A DNA stretch of 64,000 nt from Megaleporinus macrocephalus (GCA_021613375.1 CM038718.1:42951666-43015665), one strand, 5' to 3'. Counted from the stretch's first letter, positions 13,401 through 38,622 are shown. Made by a program: numbers and translations. Notes: generated by a model from the letters alone, not told the origin.

Positions 13401-14758
13401 AAAGGAGTTATTAACAAACATCAAATAAACACACATCACTCACCACCGCCCTCTAAAGGAGTTATTAACAAACATCAAATAAACACACATCACTCACCAC
13501 CGCCCTCTAAAGGAGTTATTAACAAACATCAAATAAACAAACATTACTCACCACCGCCCTCTAAAGGAGTTATTAACAAACATCAAATAAACAAACATCA
13601 CTCACCACCGCCCTCTAAAGGAGTTATTAACAAACATCAAATAAACAAACATTACTCACCACCGCCCTCTAAAGGAGTTATTAACAAACATCAAATAAAC
13701 AAACATCACTCACCACCGCCCTCTAAAGGAGTTATTAACAAACATCAAATAAACAAACATCACTCACCACCGCCCTCTAAAGGAGTTATTAACAAACATC
13801 AAATAAACAAACATCACTCACCACCGCCCTCTAAAGGAGTTATTAACAAACATCAAATAAACAAACATCACTCACCACCGCCCTCTAAAGGAGATATTAA
13901 CAAACATCAAATAAACAAACATCACTAACCACCGCCCTCTAAAGGAGATATTAACAAACATCAAATAAACACACATCACTCACCACCGCCCTCTAAAGGA
14001 GTTATTAACATCAAATAAACAAACATCACTCACCACCGCCCTCTAAAGGAGTTATTAACAAACATCAAATAAACAAACATCACTCACCACCGCCCTCTAA
14101 AGGAGTTATTAACAAACATCAAATAAACACACATCACTCACCACCGCCCTCTAAAGGAGTTATTAACAAACATCAAATAAACACACATCACTCACCACCG
14201 CCCTCTAAAGGAGTTATTAACAAACATCAAATAAACAAACATTACTCACCACCGCCCTCTAAAGGAGTTATTAACTAACATCAAATAAACAAACATTACT
14301 CACCACCGCCCTCTAAAGGAGTTATTAACATCAAATAAACACACATCACTCACCACCGCCCTCTAAAGGAGTTATTAACAAACATCAAATAAACAAACAT
14401 CACTCACCACCGCACTCTAAAGGAGTTATTAACAAACATCAAATAAACACACATCACTCACCACCGCCCTCTAAAGGAGTTATTAACTAACATCAAATAA
14501 ACAAACATTACTCACCACCGCCCTCTAAAGGAGTTATAATGGTGTGTTTATATCTAACTGGTGTATCTGCTTTCATCTGCAGTGATTCTGGTCCACGCCT
14601 CGCTGCGTCTGCGCAGCATGAAGAACAAGCTGGAGAATAAGATCGAGGGCGTGGGACTGAAGAAGACTCCTATGGGAGTCATCCTGGATCTCCTGGACCA
14701 GCAGGAGGAGAAAATAAACAAGATCCAGGATTTCATCGAGAGCAAGCTTAAGGACTGA
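2405..14758 (+). CDS. arl6ip5: arl6ip5: PRA1 family protein 3 (JWA / ARL6-interacting protein 5), complete, 3 exons
   Basis: Joining 2405-2583, 6375-6592 and 14583-14758 gives 190 codons, against 188 aa in human. Members of this family are ER-resident multi-pass membrane proteins that bind small GTPases and restrain glutamate-transporter (EAAC1) export and ER-to-Golgi traffic. The N-terminus carries the family signature [12 protein letters not shown] (residues 11-22) and [17 protein letters not shown] (32-48). Hydrophobic stretches lie near 49-63, 65-84, 99-118 and 119-136. They are followed by [16 protein letters not shown] (137-152) and a charged tail ending in KLKD. All junctions are GT-AG with matching phase (2, then 1). 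I use the ATG at 2405 (G at -3, G at +4); ATG 2414 is an equally good start and would begin [13 protein letters not shown], like mammalian proteins. Upstream in-frame ATGs at 2348 and 2366 would add an unconserved extension. Whether this is the a or b teleost paralogue cannot be told. Confidence 0.96.
2786..2831. repeat. (TCC)n microsatellite, arl6ip5 intron 1
   Basis: About 45 bp of TCC triplets. It produces a poly-Glu open frame on the minus strand that is not a gene. Confidence 0.95.
2850..5945. repeat. Diverged ~170-bp satellite built on GGTTCTATATAGAACC palindromes
   Basis: This fills most of arl6ip5 intron 1. Landmarks such as AGATTGATGGAGAAT recur at about 3100, 3273, 3448 and, diverged, through 5540, a period near 170-175 bp (about 18 units). 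Each unit carries several short palindromes (GGTTCTATATAGAACC, GGTTCTAGATAGCACC, AGAACCATATACAACA). Two subfamilies are visible: 3100-4260, with ATGGTAAAGGGTTCTGTGCA, and 4740-5700, with CACAACAGCAGAACC. Short ORFs inside it are repeat artefacts. Confidence 0.9.
5955..6313 (+). repeat. MITE arm carrying a 20-bp minisatellite
   Basis: 5955-6071 matches the right arm of the palindromic element at 58379-59364 (GTGCTGAGAATGACCCA, then TGGTGGTCCTG, GATCATTAAAGAACAGAG and AGTCTGT). From 6072 it breaks into about 12 copies of the 20-mer TCAGTGGAGCTCCTGTATGG, alternating TATGG and TGTGG. 20 bp is not a multiple of 3, so three overlapping long frames result; none is a gene. Confidence 0.92.
6375..6592 (+). 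CDS. arl6ip5: arl6ip5 coding exon 2
   Basis: Encodes residues 60-132: membrane segments 2 and 3, most of segment 4 and the basic loop IKNFKKKNP (91-99) between them. The acceptor is TTGCAG|G after 6374 and the donor T|GTGAGT at 6593 (phase 1). The exon starts only about 60 bp after a 20-bp minisatellite ends. Confidence 0.96.
6593..7891. other. arl6ip5 intron 2, 5' part
   Basis: Non-coding intron sequence with no domain-bearing frame. It holds a (CA)n microsatellite at about 7432-7466. 7590-7891 grades into AT-rich DNA leading to the 54-bp array. Confidence 0.6.
7892..14537 (+). repeat. Giant 54-bp minisatellite, about 123 copies, arl6ip5 intron 2
   Basis: A 6.6-kb uninterrupted head-to-tail array. 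The unit is TTATTAACAAACATCAAATA followed by AACAAACATCACTCACCACC and GCCCTCTAAAGGAG. Most units differ by 0-2 substitutions. Recurrent variants are a 4-bp deletion (TTAACATC for TTAACAAACATC, giving 50 bp), CACATC, AACTTCAC, CATTACTC, GAGATATT and AACGAG. The + strand is very G-poor (4 G against 16 C per unit). Each unit contains ATAAACA, a match to the forkhead consensus RTAAAYA, plus a second AACAAACA. The unit has stop codons and no coding potential. Confidence 0.98.
14583..14758 (+). CDS. arl6ip5: arl6ip5 coding exon 3 with stop
   Basis: Encodes the end of the last membrane segment and the charged C-terminal tail ([16 protein letters not shown], then [17 protein letters not shown]) with TGA at 14756-14758. 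The acceptor TTTCATCTGCAG ends at 14582, just 45 bp after the giant 54-bp array in intron 2. Confidence 0.96.
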
Positions 14759-15256
14759 GCATGACGGCGGTGATCCAGGAGTTCACCATCACTATCACCC
14801 TCCACCCCCCCACCCCCCCAAAACCCCTCCTGAGCATATCTTCTACGTGATGCGCTTCTGTAAAACAGATCTTCCAGAGTTTCTGTGGTTACTGCTATCG
14901 ATTCCTCCAGCTCGGACCACCCATGTATGCGTCACTCTTGCCTATAGTATTTCTTTCTTGCTACCTTAAATGAGCCGTAGGCGTCCGTGTGGCAGTCAGC
15001 GGCCTATCCTAGCATGTCGGGCTTCCCTGCGTAATAAGCGTGTTCCCAACGCCGTAGGCTTCCCCTGATCCGTATATGCACCTTTGATATAACTTCTGTT
15101 TTTCGTTTGCACTTAAATGTGGATATTTTTCTGAATGTAAACAGTAGAAAGACATTAGAGCTGAATATTAGAACCAACAATCGAGAACTGAGTATGTTTT
15201 GATATGAGATGAGTGTAGAGTTTTGTATCTATGTTATGAGTTCGGATAGATATGAA
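14759..15256 (+). other. arl6ip5: arl6ip5 3' untranslated region (proximal part)
   Basis: Unique-looking sequence after the stop codon, with a C-rich stretch at about 14799-14827 and no further open frame. I find no AATAAA or ATTAAA here. The first canonical hexamer downstream is AATAAA at 15547-15552, inside the adjacent MITE. The UTR end is therefore unknown. Confidence 0.55.
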
Positions 15257-16233
15257 GGGTCTGTCTCAAATCCTAGTGAGTGTGTAAGTAGGCTGTCTAT
15301 GTGTAAGTATCAGTGTTCTCTCCTCATCTCTCCTCATAAAACAGATTACTGAGACGCTCTAGTTAGAGAGAGACTGCGTCACGGCTTGTTCCCGCCCACT
15401 GCAGCACACCACCGGTGGTTTAGCTGGTTGCTAAGCTACCGGCCGGCATCCAAAACAATAGAGCGAGGCTTAAAAATCCGCTAGCATAAATGCTAATGTC
15501 TGGAGTATAAAAGTGTAAATGGTGAAGGACTCGTTACAGAGTTGATAATAAAATACTGTTTTGTGTGATTATATGACCAGAAACACATTAAAACTCCAGA
15601 GAATCAAAATAACTCACATTTTAAAACCACTTCACTGCTCCTAGATTAGCCTGCGGTGCATCATGGGATTGTCTTAGCGGCTGAGGAAGAGTTTGATGCT
15701 TCCTTAAAATCAGGTCTAAATAAGGTTTCTCAGTAGACAGCATGTTTAAGGTATGTAAGAATTGGGACAGTCTACATGACAGGAGCTCATACTATGATGT
15801 AAAATGCTGCCCATGTTAGGGGTGTAAGAAAATATTGAAAATATCGGTATGGATATTTGACAAAAACACAGTATGGATAGCACAGTACAGATTCTTGGCA
15901 GACGGTGAATCAATTTATGTTGTGCTTAAATCTCTGACCACTAGATGGCAGTGTTGTAATCCATTTTCAGCTCCACTCCAACAGTAACAAGTAGCACAAG
16001 GGCGCAGTGCTATTCTAAGCTGTGATAAACCTGTTTATATAGTGATGTGTTTTAATAGTAGGATTTGAAAAATTGCAATATATATATTTGCTTACAGTAT
16101 CACAATATATCCTAATATATTGAATCGTGACCGCTGTATTACGATACGTATCGTCAAGTATTGTATCGTCAGGTTCTTGCCTATACACAGCCCTAGTCTA
16201 TGTAGACCCTCACTAGGTTTTGAGACAGACCCC
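15257..16233 (+). mobile_element. ~600-bp MITE (copy 1) interrupted by a hAT-like MITE
   Basis: Ends GGGTCTGTCTCAAATCCTAG and its inverted form (CACTAGGTTTTGAGACAGACCC at 16211-16232, in part) form ~24-bp terminal inverted repeats. Related copies lie at 26657-27253, 45342-45939 and 46021-46621, so a consensus is visible. No coding capacity. The element is split at about 15818 by the insertion at 15818-16196. Confidence 0.9.
15818..16196 (+). mobile_element. hAT-like MITE, copy A
   Basis: It begins TAGGGGTGTAAGAAAATAT and ends ATACACAGCCCTA, imperfect terminal inverted repeats. The internal marker is CACTAGATGGCAGTGTTGTA. Flanking octamers GCCCATGT and GTCTATGT match at 6 of 8 positions, an aged 8-bp target duplication typical of hAT elements. 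Other copies: 17412-17773, 29693-30071 (inverted) and about 51970-52168 (inverted, truncated). Confidence 0.85.
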
Positions 16234-16679
16234 ACATATAAAGGAAAGCACATTAGAATTCTTCATGGTCACTGTGTTTTAGAGGTCATAGTAAACGTTG
16301 CTTGTGAGGGTCATCGTTACTCACAGATCATGTTTTACTTTATCGCATGTTGGGCTGCGTTGATGGCGGCTGGTTAAAAGTTTGTATACGACTAAAACGT
16401 GATCAATCCTGAAACAGAGCTGAAGTGCTACCTCAACTAATCATCATCGCTGTAATTCATACATAGTAGTGCGACTAGTTGGCAATATAGCTAATATTTC
16501 TCAATATAGGCTTATTTGTATGTATACAGCAGTAAATACTCTCATTAACTCTTCAATGCACAAGCTAAGCCAACCCCTTCTAATGCACAGCATGACCCGT
16601 ATTCAATTCCTATACTTTTGTGTGTATTGCTGAGTATCTCTCTCATGAATATATGGAAATCAGTATATTTCATCATTTA

Positions 16680-17025
16680 ATGGTCCAAGTGTTCATTAAA
16701 AAATGTTTTTTTTTATCTTAAATCATTATTTTAATTATTATTTATTTAATTCATGAATTAAAATAGTTGTTGTAACTATGTCCCCGACTGCAAATGTTTA
16801 GAAACGTCAGCAGTTCCTATCAAACTCCATAGTGAACACTTAATTTTGACCCAGAAGTCAGTGATAAAAACATGATTTTTATTTAAAAAGTTAATAATAA
16901 AATTGAAATATGTATGTGTGATGATCAAAAACAAGTAAAATGAGGAATTTATGAAATTAATTTATTGCAAACATACAGAAAATAAAATCGGGTCACTTTT
17001 TTGTGCATCAAAGGGTTATAAAGGA
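16680..17025. repeat. AT-rich dispersed repeat
   Basis: Contains GAAATTAATTTATTGCAAA and GTGCATCAAAGGGTTAT, both recurring within 57280-57625. There the same blocks appear in both orientations, so this is probably one arm of a palindromic MITE. Confidence 0.55.
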
Positions 17026-17062
17026 TAATTCTACCTACTATGTTTCAGTATTTGGTGGATAG

Positions 17063-17160
17063 GTGCTGCCCACCAGTCTGAGCAGGTGTGCTTACTGCCC
17101 CCTAGTGTATGTGTGTGTGTATATGTGCATAGATGGGTTAAACGCAGAGGTCAAATTCAC
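17063..17160 (+). mobile_element. tRNA-type fish SINE, 3' fragment
   Basis: GTGCTGCCCACC, ACTGCCCCCTAGTGTATGTG and GATGGGTTAAACGCAGAGGT match the body and 3' part of the SINE seen complete at 44462-44720. The tRNA-like head is missing. Confidence 0.8.
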
Positions 17161-17411
17161 AGCTCATAATTTAATCACTGTGATGCGAACAGCGTCACTC
17201 AGAGTGATTAGAAAACTAACTTACAGACTCAGGTTTCAGTGGTGCTGATGGGAACCAGAGGTCACTATGCCTGCAGTGCTCAACAATATTATTATTTGTT
17301 TTGGTTTTTTTTGGTTTCTGACAGATCTTCTCGTAACTCGTCCCTCAGTTTACATATCAACTCCGTTCCAGCTCCAGACTGTCCGGTCTGATTGTGTGAT
17401 TCGGGCTTGTA

Positions 17412-17773
17412 TTAGGGGTGTAAGAAAATATCAAATATGGTGATACTGTATCGATTCTCAAAAACACAGTATCGATACACAGATTCCTGGCAGACAGTGA
17501 ATTATTGTGTGTTGTGTTTAAACCTCTTACCACTAGATGGCAGTGTTGTAATCCATTTTCAGCTCCGCTCCAACATTAACAAGCAGCACAAGGGTGCAGT
17601 GCTATTGTAAGCATTGATAAACCTGTTTATATAGTGGTGTGTTATAGAGGATTTGAAAAATTGCAATATATATCTTTGCTTGCAGTATCGCAGTATATCC
17701 TGATATATTGAATCATGACCGCTGTATCACGATACGTATCATATCGTCAGATTCTTGCCAATACACAGCCCTA
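17412..17773 (+). mobile_element. hAT-like MITE, copy B
   Basis: Full-length relative of the copy at 15818-16196, with ends TAGGGGTGTAAG and ACACAGCCCTA and the same internal GGCAGTGTTGTAATCCAT block. Flanking octamers do not match, so the target duplication has decayed or the ends rearranged. Confidence 0.87.
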
Positions 17774-18280
17774 ACTTCATGGTTTAATTTAACCTACAGC
17801 TTTTTAAACTGCATGTACTCACTCAGGGCAGATCCCCAACCTCTAATCCACAGACACACTGACCTGCACTCCTCTATTTGTTGTTTATTCATCCCTCGTT
17901 CCTCCCGTAGGGTCCCATTCATTTTTGGCCAACTCAACCCTCATGGTTTCATTCAACCTACAACCTCCAAACAGCCTGTACTCTCTCAGAGCAGATCCCC
18001 AAACTCTAATCCACAGACGTTCCAACCCACACTTGTTTTCTTTGGGGACTGTTTTGTTTCACAACGCCCTACATGTATCCTTCCGCTATAATTGGCTTAA
18101 AATTATTAAAATGAATAGCATCATACTCCTAACTACTGTATGTAATATATTTCTTTGAAGGAGCTTTTAGAGGCCTTAAACACTTGCAGACGTCTGGTTC
18201 CTATCAGCACCACTGTGAACTCTTCTGGCCCAGTTTAAAACAATGTGGACACTTAATCAGTGGAATCTTATTTAAGTGAC
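17774..18280. repeat. Short imperfect duplication and dispersed repeat
   Basis: TTCATGGTTTAATT...CAGATCCCCAACCTC at 17777-17845 recurs as CTCATGGTTTCATT...CAGATCCCCAAACTC at 17939-18010. 18165-18275 (GCTTTTAGAGGCCTTAAAC, CACCACTGTGAACT) is related to 61868-61985. No gene seen. Confidence 0.5.
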
Positions 18281-18781
18281 TGGCTGAATATATGAAATAT
18301 GCTAAATAATAAATATGCTTGAAAGAATGTAAACACACCTGCCAGTCTCACTTGATTGCACCTTCTGGAAATTAAATTAGTAGGCTGGATGAGATTCAGT
18401 TCCTACCTATTAACAAATCCCGAATCTGGAAACAGTGGACAGGAGAGTCTTGTGGACTGCGTTAGTGGGTTTAAGAAGAATGTCTTCTGGGAATGAGCCC
18501 AGTTTTCTTAGAAATGTCGTATAATGAGAAATATTAGGTATACCACCAGCATTTAAAATGCTTTCACTTGCCAGGCTGGTTGTTGCTTTCTTGGCATATG
18601 AGCTCATGTTCTCAAAGACGTATTTGCTGACAGTCATATATACTTAGAATAAGTACAGTTACAGTGGATTACAGCAATTCATACTCGTTTCTTATTGGTG
18701 CACTTTACCAGCAAAGTTCTCTGAAAATTAATGTTATCTTAAGTGTTCAAAGTTTTATTAAGTCTCAGTACAGATATGGCC

Positions 18782-18782
<1 letters not shown>

Positions 18783-18864
<82 letters not shown>
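18783..18864. repeat. (AT)n microsatellite
   Basis: About 41 uninterrupted AT dinucleotides, giving meaningless Ile-Tyr frames on both strands. Confidence 0.98.
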
Positions 18865-18866
<2 letters not shown>

Positions 18867-19399
18867 TTGACTTCCATTGACAGAAAAGAAAAGATGTTAC
18901 CCTGATATATATATATATATTACTTTCAGAGATGAACGTACAAAAAAACATGCACACATTTTACATCATGTACAACACAATTTGTCAGTATTCAGTATTA
19001 AACTCCCTGTTTGTTTGTAATCAGAGAATCCACTGTTTATATTTATATTTTAAGAAATGTTTCATCTATGCATCCAGGGTTACCCCCGAAATTCCTCTGT
19101 AGCCATTTACGTTTGTTTTCTCGTATTTGTATGGAAGGGACGGACCATGAGAGTGGTTTATTAATCCAAAGAGGGACCTTGTTCGCACCTTTGAAATGCA
19201 GATTTAATAAAAGCTTCTGACTGAAATCTTTGTGCTCTTTCATACAGAAATGTGTTTTTGTTCTTGCTATATAAATAATATTATTTACCATTACTTATTT
19301 TACTATTAATTTATGAGATAATGTAATATAAAGTTAATATAGTACTTTTTTAACATTTAACATCATATAGTAAAGTTTAACATTATGATCAACATAAAA

Positions 19400-19434
<35 letters not shown>

Positions 19435-19455
19435 TTTTATTTATTTTTTTCCCAT

Positions 19456-19950
19456 GTTAACAGAAAATCGTAATATTGCCATATAGCATGTTAATATGCA
19501 ATAGTCTGTTATAATTATTAACCTGTTAATGTCTATATCCAGATTTTTTAAGCGTGGCTGCTGATTTTTAAAAATATGTATATACACATGTGAAAGTTAG
19601 GATGTTGAATTTGGGCCCACAAGTTGACCTCATTGCCACAATCAGCAGAGAACAATCATAGTATAAAAATAATAGTATAAGAATAGTATAAGCATAAAAA
19701 TAAATAAAAAACAAATAAGCATTAGATATAAAATTGCAATAAAATGTCATGAAAACAAATTAAAAGTATTTAAAACTAACCAACTAAAATGAAATAAAAT
19801 AAAGAAATATTATTATTATTACATTTTTTTGCAAGGTTGATAGAAAATCTTAATATAGCAGTATAGCATGTTAATGTGCAATGGCCTGTTCTAATATTAT
19901 TAACCTATTAATGACTATATCTGGATTTTTTAAGTGAGGCTACTGATTTG

Positions 19951-20032
<82 letters not shown>

Positions 20033-20090
20033 AAAGTTAGGATGTTAAATTTGGGTCCAGTTGACCACACTCAGCAGTGAACAATCGTAG
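19456..20090 (+). repeat. Diverged ~380-bp direct duplication with an AT expansion in one copy
   Basis: Blocks ATAGCATGTTAATATGCAAT, AACCTGTTAATGTCTATATC and GAAAGTTAGGATGTTGAATT (from 19456 to about 19660) recur in order as ATAGCATGTTAATGTGCAAT, AACCTATTAATGACTATATC and GAAAGTTAGGATGTTAAATT (from 19835 to about 20090). In the second copy a ~75-bp AT run replaces a short ATATGTATATACACATG stretch. Confidence 0.85.
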
Positions 20091-20640
20091 TTTCATACTC
20101 TACATAACTTATTGTGTTGTTCTTTTGTCATTTTTTTTTATATTTCAGTAACAAAACAGTATTCTTTTATAAAATACATTTTAAGGACTACTTACCTTTT
20201 TTATTGTTTTGTCCTTTTTTGATGCTGGACAGCTTGACCTTAACATTTACCAAAAAGTTTTGAAATTAAACAAGAAATCAGCCAAAGTTAGATAAACAAG
20301 GTAAACAACAACAAATAAAACAATAAATGATACATAAGTTACTGCATCCAGTCACGTAATTAGATCCATGCATTTCCATCTCTTTTCTTTTTATAAAGAA
20401 ACATTAGCCATTTTCACCCTCTGTGTATAAACAGGGTTCATGTTTTATCAATATTAAATGGAAACTGAATATATTAAATAATTATTTTGACTTGGATGTA
20501 TACCATCATATACAGTGTAGTAAGATAAGATAATCCTTCGCCCAAAGTGTTTTTTTTTTAAATAAAGAATTAGAAATATATAAATATATAAAAATGTAAT
20601 GAAATTACATAAACTAGGACAGACCCAGACATACACATTA

Positions 20641-20797
20641 ACACACCTGTGCTCACTAATAGAGAAAACAAGTGGCAGGTGCAGGACTTTTATTTTGAAA
20701 CAGGTCAGCCTCAGTGTTGAGCTATAAGAAGCCGGTCGGTGGTCGCGGGTTGGTGTGCAGTAGCAGAGCGGACTTTAGTCGAAGCTCGTCCGGCAGC
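20641..20797 (+). promoter_or_regulatory. srsf6: srsf6 proximal promoter / 5' leader
   Basis: Sequence changes from AT-rich to CpG-containing (CCGGTCGGTGGTCGCGGGTT, CGAAGCTCGTCCGGCAGC) just before the start codon. No TATA box at a convincing distance. Start ATG 20798 is preceded by GCAGC. The transcription start cannot be placed. Confidence 0.45.
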
Positions 20798-35632
<14,835 letters not shown>

Positions 35633-35965
35633 ATTCATCTCTTACCACTCGCCACAAGTCGGTCACTAAAGAGTGGACTTCAAAACCTCTGATCTGTTAT
35701 AATTCGCCCGTCTTTCACTGAAGACAAGATAGCTTTGATGTTTGTTTTATACGTTGCATGAGCAGAATAATCCCAACTCAACCCAACTGACAGACGAAAG
35801 CATCACATATAATATTATAATGAGTGGATCTGTCTTGAGGGTTGTTTATTTAGTTACACACTCTGTTGATTTAACTTCCTTTGGTTATGTCCTGTAATGT
35901 TTAATAATTACAGAAAGTCCATTTTTATTGTACATTTTATTAAAGTCTTCGTTGATACAATTCTA
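35633..35965 (+). other. srsf6: srsf6 3' UTR with ATTAAA poly(A) signal
   Basis: AT-rich unique sequence after the stop. ATTAAA at 35939-35944 is followed about 20 bp later by TTCTACAAG and then the GT/T-rich TCTTGTTTTCTCTGG, a plausible cleavage region. This gives a ~330-nt UTR. Confidence 0.65.
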
Positions 35966-36944
35966 CAAGTCTTGTTTTCTCTGGTTTTTATTTCTTGTAC
36001 TATTTGATTTCTGGTATGAGTTCATGTTATTTTTCATGCCAACACTGGGGGGCGCCATCTATGTTTTCTTTGTGTTAGAACTTCCAGTGCGCCTGCGAAT
36101 ACGTTAATGCTAATGCAAGCAAACCGACAATAAACATATAAAACGACTGGCATAACATGTTCAGTTAGAGGGAGTCAGTAATTGGAAGAAGAGGAAAACT
36201 TGGCTTGAACAAGAGTTACGAACACAGCTCATAAAGATCAGAGTGTTGGGGGGCCGCATTCCAAAGAAGACCACCTGCGTCTATGACTGAAGCTCTAAAT
36301 TTAAAACTTCCACCCAAACCTCCGTATGTCTGCTCTTACCATTCTGTGGAGGAGAACCAGCACCAGAGCTTCCTTATCCAGAGAACTGTCTCGCTTATGA
36401 AGCTCTGAGGAAGCAGACGTGTTGGTGCTGGTGAGTCTATCAGTTCAGTAACTGTTTTCTGATCAGTGTCCACCGCGCTAGGCTATCTGGACTGTAACTA
36501 ACACCCACGCAGAGTGGCTCGGGCAGCTGCTGGACTTGGGTTTAACCGGCTTTCAGAAATATAAACTCACCGTCTGTGTGTAGGAGGACACGCCCACCTT
36601 CCCACTGTGCAGGTACTGATACGCTTCAGTACTTTTATAGTTTTTCATGACTGAACCATCTACACCTTCTGAGAGTACAGAGTGATTAAACATGTCGCCA
36701 TAAGTAACCTCAGACCACCTTCTCATATCACCCACCCACTGTTTTATTAACCTCAGACCACCTTCTCATATCACCCACCCACTGTGTTATTAACCTCAGG
36801 CCACCACCTCATATCACCCACCCACTGAGTTATTAACCTCAGACCACCTTCTAATATCACCGCTGTGGGTGGTTTATCCAACCAACACGGTCTCTATCAA
36901 TCTGAAGGACTTTATTTATGAATAAAATGTCCTATAGACAGACT
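35966..36944. other. srsf6-l3mbtl1 intergenic, proximal part
   Basis: No gene supported. 36706-36872 is a ~43-bp tandem repeat of about four copies (TAACCTCAGACCACCTTCTC + ATATCACCCACCCACTG...). The rest is unassigned. Confidence 0.5.
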
Positions 36945-37263
36945 ATACAGACTCTGTATAAAAGGGTTCTTCAGTGGTTGGTTAAAAAGGGCAATGGTTC
37001 TAAATGGAACCATAAAAAAATGCTAAAAGAACCTTTTGTATGCTTGGGTGGGGCCAGAAAAATCAATTAGAAGAGCCATTTAAGCATGAAACGGTTCCTT
37101 ATTCACTCTTACAAAATGGTTCTTCAAGGGTTCTAGGTAAAACCCTAAACGCTCAAAGAACCGTTTGCCTGCTTGAATAATTTTGTGGTGAAATGATTCT
37201 ATATATTCTATATAGGTTTTTGTATTGTTACAAGCATGACATTGGAACTTGGAACAATATAGG

Positions 37264-37309
<46 letters not shown>

Positions 37310-38085
37310 TTTTTATAGGTTCTTTAGTATGGGTGGTGGTTCTAGATAGAATAAGCCATTTGCATGCATACATGGTTCTTAGGGTGGTGAAATGATGTTA
37401 AAGATTAATGTATGGTTCTGTATAGCACCAGGAAGGGTTCTTTTGTTGTATGTGTTACAAGCATAATATTGGGGCAATAGGGGAACCCCTTTGTTACTAT
37501 ATAGAACTGTGTATCAATCAGAAGATCAAGTTAAGCTTGAATTGGTTCTAAAAATGGTTCTTGAAGGGTTCTTTAGTTGGGGCAATGGTTCTGTGTTGAA
37601 ACATAAACACTCAAAGAACCATTTGCATGCTTGAATTGTTCTTTGGATGGTGTAATGGTTCTATATATGGCCAAAAAAGATTATTGTATTAATACTAGCT
37701 TGATATTGGAGCAATGTATGAGCCATTTTGGTGCTATATAGATCAGTACATTGATCAGAAGAACCGTTTATGAAAGAAATGGTTCTATATACACTGTATA
37801 AAAGGGTTCTTCAAGGGCGTTTAGTAAGGGCAGTGGTCCTATGTGAAACCATAAACGCTCAAAGAACCATTTGCATGCTTGAATGGTTCTTTGAGTGGTG
37901 AAAAAAGGGTTCTTGTGTTGTTACAAGCATGACATTTAAGTTCTTCATAGGTTCTTGAGTAAGGGCAATGGTTCTAAATAGAACCGTTTGCATGCTTAAA
38001 TTGTTTGTGTGCTGGTGAAATGTTTTTTTTAGGATTGATGTATGGCTCTGTATAAAAGGGTTTTTTTAGGATTCAAATACATATC
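36945..38085. repeat. Second block of the GGTTC-palindrome satellite
   Basis: Same motif family as 2850-5945 (AATGGTTCTATATACACTGT, AAAGGGTTCTTCAAGGG, GAACCATTTGCATGCTTGAA, TTGTTACAAGCATGACATT). The unit pattern differs, with CTCAAAGAACCATTTGCATG as the recurrent core (about 37610, 37858). An (AT)n tract sits at 37267-37300. Confidence 0.85.
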
Positions 38086-38214
38086 AGTGATGTTCATTGG
38101 GGATTTCGGGTCTTTCAACATCAGACTCCCTCACTCGCTTGATCCAGGGTTGATCAAGTCCCGGATTGCTTCCCAGCAGCACCAGTGCTTTATGTTTTAT
38201 TATTACTTAATTTA

Positions 38215-38622
38215 TAATTTATTTATATAATAATTTATATTATTTATTTATTTATTTATAATTCTACATTTGCAGGAAGTTAATCAGTTTTTTTAGTATT
38301 TAAATTATTTATATATAACTATATTTTTGCAGGAAGTTGATATCAGTTTTTTTTATTTTATTTATTTATTTATTTATTTATAATTATATTTTTGCAATAA
38401 GTCAGTACCAGTTTTTTGTTTGAGTATATTATATTATTTATTTATTTATAATTATATTTTTTGCAGGAAGTTGATATCAGGTTTTTTGTTTGAGTATTTA
38501 TTTATTTGTTTATTTATAATTATACATTTGCAGGAAGTTAATCAGTTTTTTTTAGTATTTTATTTATAATTATATTTTTGCAGGAAGTTGATATCAGTTT
38601 TTTTTTTGTTTGAGTATTTTTT

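Larger units (their letters stand above)
18281..20640. other. Intergenic AT-rich DNA between arl6ip5 and srsf6
   Basis: No supported gene. Contents: an (AT)n tract at 18783-18864, (AAT)n at about 19403-19430, a diverged direct duplication (about 19456-19660 and 19835-20090), and a second (AT)n at about 19957-20029. The small frames here are microsatellite artefacts or lack any recognisable family. Confidence 0.6.

Noticed and set aside
7892..14537. Regularly spaced repeats resembling a CRISPR array
   Set aside because: The whole 54-bp unit is repeated with no unique spacers, in a vertebrate intron with no cas genes.
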